Part shown: positions 7,701 to 12,784 of the stretch, piece by piece | How the letters are laid out: each line of letters opens with the position of its first letter | Numbering within the stretch: position 1 is the first letter of the stretch | NCBI GenBank assembly: GCA_023426625.1 | Contig: JAFAAJ010000176.1 | Coordinates: forward strand, 1-20,381 | Direction of reading: 5' to 3' | Source: Bacteroidota bacterium | GTDB taxonomy: Bacteria > Bacteroidota > Bacteroidia > Flavobacteriales > Weeksellaceae | Length of the DNA: 20,381 bases | Translations under genes and position numbers: made by a program | Notes under the pieces: generated by a model | What the model was told of the DNA's origin: nothing | The model's input: only the letters and a program-made list of their open reading frames with translations | Databases searched by the model: none

Positions 7701-8758
7701 TCGGCATCACCTCTTTTACCCGGTACTATTGCTTTTATATTAACTTTGGAACCGATTTTAGGATCCGGTAATGCTTTTGCTGTACGTTGCTGAATAGCCG
7801 ATTCATTAGGCTCTTGCTTAGCTACTGTTTCAATGCTTCCTGTTACATTTTTCTTGGACGCTACAACATCTGCTGTTGCCAACTGATTGACCTGGTCAAT
7901 ATTGTTATTGTTTTCAAAATCTTCAACTTGCTTTTCATTTTTAGGCAGCTTCATGTTTTTAATCCTTTCACTCAATTTTTTCTTAAAATCTGCGGTACTG
8001 AAAGGTTTTGTCTTTTGCTGATCCAGTTTTTCCACCTGCTGACCGCGAGCTTTGGACTTCCGTTCTCCGGCCGGTATTGCCGCTGCTGCATTGGCTTCTG
8101 TTTCGGCTTTATCTTTAGTGGTGTGGGCACGTTTTGCTTTAGCTGTATTTTTAACTAAACCTATGGTTTCATTGAATTGAGGATCGCTCTTTGCATCTGC
8201 CGGTACTGTTTTAACCGGAGCATCTTCCTGTTCTGCCGGGAAAATTAGTTCCGCACCTGCATCGGAAGCAGCGACAGGGTCCTGAACAGGTTGAATCTCT
8301 GGTTTTTCAGTTGTTTCCGGACTGATGCTTTCATTCTGAGCTGCCGCAGCCTGTTCCTGTACTGTTTTAGGTTGATAATTTCCGGATTTAAGATCGTGAT
8401 AATCTTTTACCTGATCCAAATTCAGGGTTTTCATATAATCTTTCTCCGTATTTTTGGTATCCGGATGATTGATATCTCCTGTCTCTTTCAGGCTGTTCTG
8501 AAGTTTTCCATACATGACTTCAGAACCCTGATCATAAATGGTCTGCGAACCGTGAACAGCGGCAATCGTACCATTTAAACCGAGACGGCTATCAGGAACT
8601 GCATTTCCGGATTTAATGATTGAGTCGACAGACTTCTGAGTCTGTACATTAGCCACATCTACCTCATGCAGAGGCACCACCGGATCTTTTGGCCGTTGCC
8701 TTTTATTTTGGTTCTGGTGGGCTTTATTGTCTATTTCTACAGGTTTTGCTGCTTTCAT
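4778..8758 (-). CDS. Large CIS cargo toxin with C-terminal nuclease-like domain
   Basis: A 1326-aa protein. Residues 1-400 are Ala/Lys/Glu/Gln-rich and low complexity. About 400-680 is coiled coil. Hydrophobic or amphipathic segments follow near 681-697 (AGAIEIIISIITHPI), 835-861 (LLTPVGAFIKAAMAII) and 899-920 (IPVLIGFLAALLGISGL), ending in a basic helix (KIRGRIEKTIARFWNFVKNK, about 924-943). Such an organisation is typical of eCIS-delivered polymorphic toxins. The C-terminal part contains WVRAHLLN (1153-1160), LHGPG (1163-1167), NWNL (1169-1172) and DINKGM (1178-1183), the RAHLL / GPG / NL / N-M layout of DNA/RNA non-specific endonuclease-like (beta-beta-alpha metal) folds; H1157 and N1171 or N1180 would be catalytic or metal-site candidates. 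No HExxH of the DUF4157 type is present. Composition becomes more AT-rich beyond about position 5940 (residue 939). A 4-bp overlap joins it to the putative immunity gene. Confidence 0.75.
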   Translation of the reverse strand: MKAAKPVEIDNKAHQNQNKRQRPKDPVVPLHEVDVANVQTQKSVDSIIKSGNAVPDSRLGLNGTIAAVHGSQTIYDQGSEVMYGKLQNSLKETGDINHPDTKNTEKDYMKTLNLDQVKDYHDLKSGNYQPKTVQEQAAAAQNESISPETTEKPEIQPVQDPVAASDAGAELIFPAEQEDAPVKTVPADAKSDPQFNETIGLVKNTAKAKRAHTTKDKAETEANAAAAIPAGERKSKARGQQVEKLDQQKTKPFSTADFKKKLSERIKNMKLPKNEKQVEDFENNNNIDQVNQLATADVVASKKNVTGSIETVAKQEPNESAIQQRTAKALPDPKIGSKVNIKAIVPGKRGDAEVSEPITKKYKEVEDQLEKNNITDEQLANSNEPSFINALNAKKAAKENAENAPAEFKAAESKKLESSKHEAQGKANSTMDGMHNSRKEMLNGVTKNQQKAGEKNTGKHQEVVAQLNQIYADTKKSVDAELDDLETKVTQLFDAGAKVAKAAFERHVSKKTEEYKKKRYGSWYDVTKYGKRIKDAWNGLPKEVEVFFAEGRELFLEKLEVTINIIANLVTTRLNRAKAAITTGRQKVTTFIKNLPADVKKAVKGDIDAIQGKFKELEKSISDKESSLIDALAKKYNEALKDVDELANEMRKKNQGLLSALKEATLGVWETIKNIKKTLTDLLAGAIEIIISIITHPIDFLSNLIDGVSQGFSNFGANIWTHLKTGFFTWLTGATKGISITMPEDIFSLKGIFSISMQILGLDWKNIRAIGAKEIGEPVMRTLETGFEMVQIVRKDGVAGLWEHLKDQFADLKQTVMDTIMDIIQTQVIQAGIKWIMGLLTPVGAFIKAAMAIIDVVKFFIQRAAQIMELVRAFMESIKAVASGNVSAVAKSIENALGKAIPVLIGFLAALLGISGLADKVKNVIEKIRGRIEKTIARFWNFVKNKAKGFLSKVGSKKGVKTRENVDNITDGKEKLFTKLRNDEQEINVDGGHKLRFENEGELAVYSTRIGLNELLRQKQEEISANKTANDYSKKQMALNKLNTDKKSFGQELSKYKGKQDRKYSANVKEEYNAIKGILKSMAASLEIIGVYSLETTSLLPTKVTYVTQGKKAKQVIAQPLTKIPGNTHGSSPGSSVPVGWEQIDPDQRSDFWVRAHLLNHHLHGPGVNWNLFPAHKDINKGMELAVENPAKKAVAGKDNKSYFYETNLTYGAGDFPTHIKVEFGEYDAKTGQRQKVSDGYDQPLRIPEPYTVNINTASAARLQQVAKANDFKGMTVFFKDLVNERNKNGVFGTVANIRKRMSEIGKDSHIENLILLIRSQKLRII

Positions 8759-8798
8759 GACTTAGTTTTTTAATTTCTTTTTGATTAAAAGGCATATA

Positions 8799-8823
8799 AA
8801 ACGCAATTAATACAATTGCGTTT
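8799..8823 (-). promoter_or_regulatory. Hairpin in the toxin gene leader
   Basis: AAACGCAATT (8799-8808) pairs with AATTGCGTTT (8814-8823) around a 5-nt loop. After one mismatch, ATAT on each side can extend it. It sits 40 bp upstream of the toxin ATG. It could be a weak terminator, an mRNA-stabilising stem, or a binding site. There is only a short T run after it on the minus strand. Confidence 0.45.
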
Positions 8824-8842
8824 CATATACCTGTTGGATGTG

Positions 8843-8870
8843 AAAAATCAGACCTGATTGGCAGATTTTT
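8843..8870 (-). terminator. Probable terminator after the 39-aa gene
   Basis: AAAAATC (8843-8849) pairs with GATTTTT (8864-8870), with an inner GCC/GGT pairing and a T run on the minus strand. It starts directly after the stop codon of the 39-aa small membrane protein and would separate the holin-like transcript from the toxin transcript. Confidence 0.5.
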
Positions 8871-8871
8871 A

Positions 8872-8991
8872 TTAGAGAATTGAAGTAATCAGAAGTGGCA
8901 TTAGCAGGATGAGAAACAGGTAAAAGTGCGCCACTTCGAGTTTTTCTTTTGCTTCCTGAATTTTACAGGTTATGTAATTCAAAAATCCCAT
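8872..8991 (-). CDS. Small 39-aa single-TM protein
   Basis: ATG at 8991, stop TAA at 8872-8874. The first 20 residues are hydrophilic (MGFLNYITCKIQEAKEKLEV) and are followed by a strong hydrophobic helix of about 17 residues (FYLFLILLMPLLITSIL) reaching the C-terminus. It lies between the holin-like gene and the toxin gene on the same strand and ends at a hairpin terminator. The layout suits a small membrane partner of the holin-like protein (antiholin, pinholin or spanin-like) but nothing proves this. No family recognised. Confidence 0.5.
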   Translation of the reverse strand: MGFLNYITCKIQEAKEKLEVAHFYLFLILLMPLLITSIL

Positions 8992-9026
8992 TTTTCAGGG
9001 AAAACACCTCGCTTTTAGAGCGGTGG

Positions 9027-9044
9027 ATTCTGTAGTTGCAGTAA
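9027..9044 (-). repeat. Fourth copy of the 18-mer TTACTGCAACTACAGAAT
   Basis: Identical to the 18-mer that marks the three-unit array at 3162-3400, here alone in the 94-bp gap between the holin-like gene and the 39-aa gene. The sequence following it (CCACCGCTCTAAAAGCGAGG) differs from the array and can form a small stem (CGCT/AGCG). Confidence 0.85.
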
Positions 9045-9085
9045 TGAGTTTTCAAAGAGTTATACTGCCATGATATGCTTCTTTT

Positions 9086-9466
9086 TCATTTTTCTATCTG
9101 ATCTTTTTGCCCTTCTTCTTCATCCGTCTGTTTTCCGGTTCTCACGCCGTATCGATCTTCAATGAAGAGATTCACTGCTTTATCGATCCAGTTGGGCAGA
9201 TTTGTTGTAATCATCTTTAGGAATTTATCATAACCGTATCCCAACACAAATAATATCCCTGTAGAATACCATTTGTCGTGCAATTCGGCTCCGCTCATCA
9301 GATAACTCATCGTGAACCCCACTATAACAACTATCATCAGTGTGATAAGATGTTCCCATGGTTTTTTTTTTTCTTTATTCTGTATCGAGATCAATACTCT
9401 CAACAACCCTCCTGAAAATGCAATGGCAGTTCCGATTAATAGAGCTTTTATACTATCCAAATTCAT
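9086..9466 (-). CDS. Holin-like membrane protein
   Basis: A 126-aa protein with hydrophobic segments at about 4-27, 41-60 and 68-85, a basic linker after the first (IQNKEKKKPWEH), and a charged C-terminal tail (KQTDEEEGQKDQIEK). Size, topology and tail match phage holins of the type found in Bacteroidetes prophages; the exact holin family is not certain. It lies 46 bp after the 56-aa gene and before the 39-aa TM gene, so these may be cotranscribed. In a CIS locus controlled by a LexA/CI-like repressor, a holin would make sense for lytic release of particles. No endolysin is visible in the window. The basic linker is encoded across an 11-nt run of A (plus 9362-9372), where slippage would abolish the protein after about 35 residues. 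Confidence 0.65.
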   Translation of the reverse strand: MNLDSIKALLIGTAIAFSGGLLRVLISIQNKEKKKPWEHLITLMIVVIVGFTMSYLMSGAELHDKWYSTGILFVLGYGYDKFLKMITTNLPNWIDKAVNLFIEDRYGVRTGKQTDEEEGQKDQIEK

Positions 9467-9512
9467 TTTGTATTATTTATAATTTTAATTTTTTGCACAA
9501 CTTACCGCCGTG

Positions 9513-9683
9513 CTAATCTTCCAGATCCAGTATGTACAGATCATCTAGAAATCTTTTGCTCATCCGCATGGTTTCATTTTCATCCGTATAAGCCAATTCA
9601 TCGATAAGCTCATCTATGTCTTTTCTGGGGTTTCTTAATTTTTCTCTGTTTCTTTTTATTTTTTTTCTTCTCTTTTTATTCAT
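9513..9683 (-). CDS. Small 56-aa charged protein
   Basis: ATG at 9683, stop TAG at 9513-9515. The N-terminal 20 residues are extremely basic (MNKKRRKKIKRNREK) and the rest is acidic and helical (DIDELIDELAY, FLDDLYILDLED). No TM segment or HTH recognised. Codon use looks coding (GAT, GAA, AAA, CTG) and the frame is followed 46 bp later by the holin-like gene. A nucleic-acid-binding or regulatory role is possible from the basic N-terminus; I have no family match. Confidence 0.5.
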   Translation of the reverse strand: MNKKRRKKIKRNREKLRNPRKDIDELIDELAYTDENETMRMSKRFLDDLYILDLED

Positions 9684-9993
9684 GGTTTCCAAGTTTTAAG
9701 GTGAACACTCATTTTTTTAATCTTTTCAATTGCCCTGACCTAAGGAGCAAACGGTTTCTTCTTTAAGCTGTGTTTTCAACTTAAACTATAGCACTAAAGA
9801 GCAAAAACCGTTTTTTACCTTAGTATTTTACCTATAAATATGTTTGGAAAGACTTTTGGGTAACCCTTGCCAGATGATCCGGGGTTTTAGTCATTGTATT
9901 AGCTTAGTGTTTAGAGAAAATACATCCTGATTTAATTCATGAGTATTGTCGGCATAAGATAATTTGTGAGATTTGATGCACTATTTTAGACTT
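9684..9993. other. 310-bp gap: no gene seen, imperfect direct repeat
   Basis: No convincing ORF on either strand; a 20-codon minus frame beginning near 9894 is too short to support. An imperfect direct repeat is present: TAAGGAGCAAACGGTTT (9741-9757) and TAAAGAGCAAAAACCGTTTTT (9795-9815), 54 bp apart. It may be a protein-binding site or leader element between the HTH gene and the 56-aa gene. Confidence 0.4.
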
Positions 9994-10152
9994 TTACCCC
10001 TGAAGAATGATATTGTATATCGTTCTTTCAGATAAAAACAGCATTTCCATTAATTCGGTAACGATCACTTTCATCTGTTTATCCTGATTACGTTTAACAT
10101 AATCAATTACAAAATCTTTTCTTTTTTCTACTAATTCTTTACTACGTTTCAT
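9994..10152 (-). CDS. Small 52-aa HTH protein
   Basis: ATG at 10152, stop TAA at 9994-9996. Residues 1-20 form a basic helix (MKRSKELVEKRKDFVIDYVK), followed by KQMKVIVTELMEMLFLSERT and IYNIILQG, which reads as a helix-turn-helix: VTELMEMLF as first helix, a turn at LS, and SERTIYNII as recognition helix. It is the first gene to the left of the S24 repressor and its control region and is on the opposite strand. This is the classic place for a target of that repressor, so it may be a small activator or co-regulator of the lysis/cargo genes. Function is inferred from the motif and position only. Confidence 0.6.
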   Translation of the reverse strand: MKRSKELVEKRKDFVIDYVKRNQDKQMKVIVTELMEMLFLSERTIYNIILQG

Positions 10153-10900
10153 GTTTGGTTAAAGTTTTTTATGTTAAAAAGTTTTTTCTAGAATTAAACA
10201 ATCTTCCTGTTTTTATTTTTTGTTTTATTAAGTTCACGAGAATCCCTAAAGGCCATTTTTAAGCCTTCGAGTCAGATCTCTACATTATTTAATTTTGATT
10301 TCCAAAAAGCTGATGCAGATATTTTCCAACAGAAATAATATCTCAGCCTTTCTTTATGCTTTACTATCATCATCAATCATTGATGCTTAAAAAATTGAGG
10401 GTTTGATAAGCAGTAACTGTCTGTTTCTGATAGTTTTTTATTTAAAAGAGCGCAACTTTAGCTTAAAGATAATTAAAGCTTATTTTAAGAGATTTATGGC
10501 TTTTGACATGTATAACAATAATTACTGATTGCCATAATTAATCGATATCTTATATGCTAAACAGTAATACTGACTACATTTTTCGGCTTAGTTTTTGTTG
10601 TAAATGCTGGGAAATAAAACGATTGCTTTACTTTTTACGAACAAATAAAAACGCATTTTTTTCATAAAAACAGAACAAAAACGCACAAAACCTTCTAAAA
10701 AACACATTCAAAAAGCGCACTTTTTACATTTAATAGATCAGAAATAGACTCGTTTTGTTCTTATCAGCGCTAAATAATACAAAAAAAAGAAAATCCCAAC
10801 CTAATCGCTATTCATGATCAACACTGCATTTAACATACTGATTATAAACAAAAATCTAATTTAAATCATGATTTTAACGTTAAATAAAAATTATATCATG
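10153..10900. other. ~750-bp AT-rich gap, A-tracts, no convincing gene
   Basis: No ORF that I can support on either strand; a 25-codon minus frame (10588-10665) exists but has no family or context support. Between 10647 and 10719 the motif AAAAACGCA occurs twice (10647, 10677) and AAAAAGCGCA once (about 10710), roughly 30-33 bp apart, within strongly A-rich DNA. This would give phased bending or repeated binding sites upstream of the control region. Confidence 0.4.
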
Positions 10901-10908
10901 AATATAAT

Positions 10909-10966
10909 TTCGTATATTTGCAGTGTTCTTTCATGACAGCGAAACAAATATACGAACAATGTTCGT
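10909..10966. promoter_or_regulatory. Control region with inverted -7 boxes and palindromic operator
   Basis: TTCGTATATTTG (10909-10920) and its exact complement CAAATATACGAA (10945-10956) form a 12-bp inverted repeat. Each arm contains TATATTTG, a match to the Bacteroidetes -7 box TAnnTTTG: the left arm would fire rightward to the S24 repressor, the right arm leftward toward the 52-aa HTH gene. A second palindrome ACGAACA-A-TGTTCGT (10952-10966) overlaps the right arm and resembles LexA-type GAAC/GTTC operators, though the spacing (3 nt) is not that of the Bacillus SOS box (4 nt). No clear TTTG -33 box is seen for either promoter. The likely ligand is the S24 repressor encoded just to the right. 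Confidence 0.65.
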
Positions 10967-11031
10967 CTTTTAAAAAATAATTATGCATATTTTTCATATT
11001 TTTTTTACACAATAACCATAAACACATCAAA

Positions 11032-11697
11032 ATGAACTATTTAGAATTTAAAGAGATTCGAAAGAAGCTCAACATGAAGCAAGCCGAGATAGCGAAATCT
11101 ATCGGAGTCGGCACCAGAGCCGTACAATATTGGGAAAAAGGGGAACGAAAAATACCAGAAACCACTGCTTTTTTTGTAACCAATTTACTTCTGGATCAAC
11201 AGAAGAAACAGAGTGAAGACAGTGCATCTCCGGTTGTTTTTTCAGATTTAAAAATAATGAATGTTCCACTTGCCAACCAATATGCACAAGCCGGTTATCT
11301 GAGCAGATTCGCTGATGAGGAATACATAGAAAGTTTACCTACCATTCCTTTTACCGATGATATAGAGCACCGAGGTGAGTATATGTGTTTTGAAGTGAAA
11401 GGAGACAGCATGGATAACGGATCCTATGAAAGCTATCTGGAAGGTGATATCATTCTATGCAGAAACATCAGACAGGATTATTGGAAAAGTAAGCTGCATT
11501 ACGACAAATGGGATTTCGTGATCGTTCATAAAGAGAAAGGAATCCTGGTAAAAAGAATCATCAACCATGATGTTGAGAAAGGCATTATCACCCTTCATTC
11601 CCTGAATGAATATTATCCTGATTTTGAAATCCATCTTCAGGATGTGGCAAAACTTTTCAATATCATCAGCACCAGACGTAAGAACAACAGAAGATAA
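11032..11697 (+). CDS. HTH-S24 transcriptional repressor (LexA/CI-like, probably autocleaving)
   Basis: A 221-aa protein, the only plus-strand gene of the window. Residues 2-58 are an XRE-type HTH (FKEIRKKLNMKQAEIAKSIGV then TRAVQYWEKGER). The C-terminal half is a peptidase S24 domain: the Ala-Gly cleavage site is in QAGYL (A87-G88), the nucleophile is S126 in VKGDSMDNG, and the general-base lysine is K174 in ILVKRI. All three catalytic features are present, so RecA-stimulated self-cleavage, as in LexA and phage CI, is expected from the family. It lies between the structural genes (right) and the lysis/cargo genes (left) and probably binds the palindromic region 70-120 bp upstream of its own ATG, controlling itself and the leftward genes. 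Such control would tie CIS production to DNA damage. The leader is about 105 nt. Confidence 0.88.
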   Translation: MNYLEFKEIRKKLNMKQAEIAKSIGVGTRAVQYWEKGERKIPETTAFFVTNLLLDQQKKQSEDSASPVVFSDLKIMNVPLANQYAQAGYLSRFADEEYIESLPTIPFTDDIEHRGEYMCFEVKGDSMDNGSYESYLEGDIILCRNIRQDYWKSKLHYDKWDFVIVHKEKGILVKRIINHDVEKGIITLHSLNEYYPDFEIHLQDVAKLFNIISTRRKNNRR

Positions 11698-11705
11698 CTA
11701 AAAAC

Positions 11706-11750
11706 TATCTGACTTAATAAAACTCTTCATTCATTTTATTAAGTCAGATA
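11706..11750. terminator. Bidirectional terminator between convergent genes
   Basis: TATCTGACTTAATAAAA (11706-11722) pairs perfectly with its complement at 11734-11750 around an 11-nt loop. It is placed between the repressor (plus) and the 310-aa gene (minus), 11 bp from the end of the latter, serving both transcripts. Confidence 0.85.
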
Positions 11751-11761
11751 CATAGTCATCA

Positions 11762-12694
11762 TCATTTATCACAATTAAATGATGAAAAATCTCTTATTAA
11801 ACCGGTAGATGGCTCTACATTAAAAATTCTGCCGTCTTCATAACTTCCGAACCTCACCCACTTGATTCCCATTTCCTTGAATCCGCTACTTGCACCATCA
11901 GTATCAAAGCTTCCCAGATTTTCCGGTATTGCAGGAGTATTGCCATCGCTCAGATATAAAAGACTTCCCTCTTGAGGAATTGGCGTGGTAAGATTTATTG
12001 TTTTCCTTAGTGTACTTTCTGACCAGCAAATACTTGCTCCTACTTCATTACTGTCAACCGGGTTTTTGTACTTTCCGGAAACACAATAAGCATCTTCAAA
12101 AACATAAGGAGCTTTTACCGAAATCCATCTTCCGGATCTAAACTCCATCACATTGGACCAGTCCGATACTCCATACGGAGATAAACAATGCTTTCTTGCT
12201 CTTATATACAGAAGGGTATCGTTGGGAATATTCCCACCACGCATATAGACATTTTCAGTCGGAGTATAATCATAACCTACCTTGAAATGAACAATCTCTT
12301 TAAATCCCGGATCTTTAGCTATCTGATATTCCGGAGTTTCCAGATTTTCAGTATCCACAACGTAATCCATCACTATCTGACCGTTTTCCTGCACCGTCAC
12401 AGTTTTAATAAACGGAACCGCGCAGACAGAGTCTCCACAATCACCGATTTTAAAAGAACTCTTTTCTACATCAACAACTCCTGAAGCAACTACTTCTACT
12501 ATTAGTTCGTATTCACCGTTTGCCAGAATAGCAGGAAGAGTTACCAAACCTCCACTTGCCGGTACGGGATTGATCGTATATACTGTATAAGGATCGCCTG
12601 AACCTTTGATTCTATAAGAAGCGGTTGCTGAAGTGACCGGATGAGAAGAAGTATAATTTATATTAAATGAAATATTGCATTGTTCTATTGCCAT
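11762..12694 (-). CDS. Beta-rich CIS accessory protein with Fn3-like segments
   Basis: A 310-aa protein without signal peptide or TM segment. The N-terminal ~90 residues (ISFNINYTSSHPVTSATASYRI, then YELIVEVVASGVVDVEKSSF) and a middle region (about 115-195, including TPEYQIAKDPGF, LLYIRARKHC and GVSDWSNVMEF) read as fibronectin type III-like domains. The last third has Trp/Gly-rich segments (WVRFGSYEDGR) and Cys residues (C-terminus NCDK). It is the last gene of the structural operon, 90 bp after the 870-aa gene, and ends at a shared terminator. A fibre or baseplate decoration role is likely by context. The domain assignment is by pattern and tentative. Confidence 0.65.
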   Translation of the reverse strand: MAIEQCNISFNINYTSSHPVTSATASYRIKGSGDPYTVYTINPVPASGGLVTLPAILANGEYELIVEVVASGVVDVEKSSFKIGDCGDSVCAVPFIKTVTVQENGQIVMDYVVDTENLETPEYQIAKDPGFKEIVHFKVGYDYTPTENVYMRGGNIPNDTLLYIRARKHCLSPYGVSDWSNVMEFRSGRWISVKAPYVFEDAYCVSGKYKNPVDSNEVGASICWSESTLRKTINLTTPIPQEGSLLYLSDGNTPAIPENLGSFDTDGASSGFKEMGIKWVRFGSYEDGRIFNVEPSTGLIRDFSSFNCDK

Positions 12695-12726
12695 TTTTAT
12701 TATTTTTTTTGTTAATTTCTTACATG

Positions 12727-12769
12727 AAAGGGATGTTCATTAACCTTTTAGAGTAGAAAACATCCCTTT
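12727..12769 (-). terminator. Intergenic hairpin between the 870-aa and 310-aa genes
   Basis: AAAGGGATGTT (12727-12737) pairs with AACATCCCTTT (12759-12769), 11 perfect base pairs with a 21-nt loop. No T run follows on the minus strand, so it may be a partial terminator or an mRNA processing/stability element inside the operon. Confidence 0.5.
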
Positions 12770-12784
12770 ACAATGAGTATATTC

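Noticed and set aside
7352..7771. 139-codon plus-strand ORF rich in Phe, Cys and Leu
   Set aside because: It is antisense to the Lys/Glu-rich coiled-coil part of the toxin; such sequence yields Phe/Leu/Cys-rich mirror frames.
4778..8758. DUF4157-type metalloprotease domain in the large toxin
   Set aside because: No HExxH motif is visible; the only histidine-rich motif region is the C-terminal HLLNHHLHGPG of the nuclease-like tip.
10588..10665. 25-codon minus-strand ORF starting MKKMRFYLF
   Set aside because: Too short, built on an A/T tract, and with no context support.
10952..10966. Bacillus-type SOS box
   Set aside because: GAAC and GTTC are present but separated by 3 nt, not the 4 nt of the known consensus; kept only as a generic palindromic operator.
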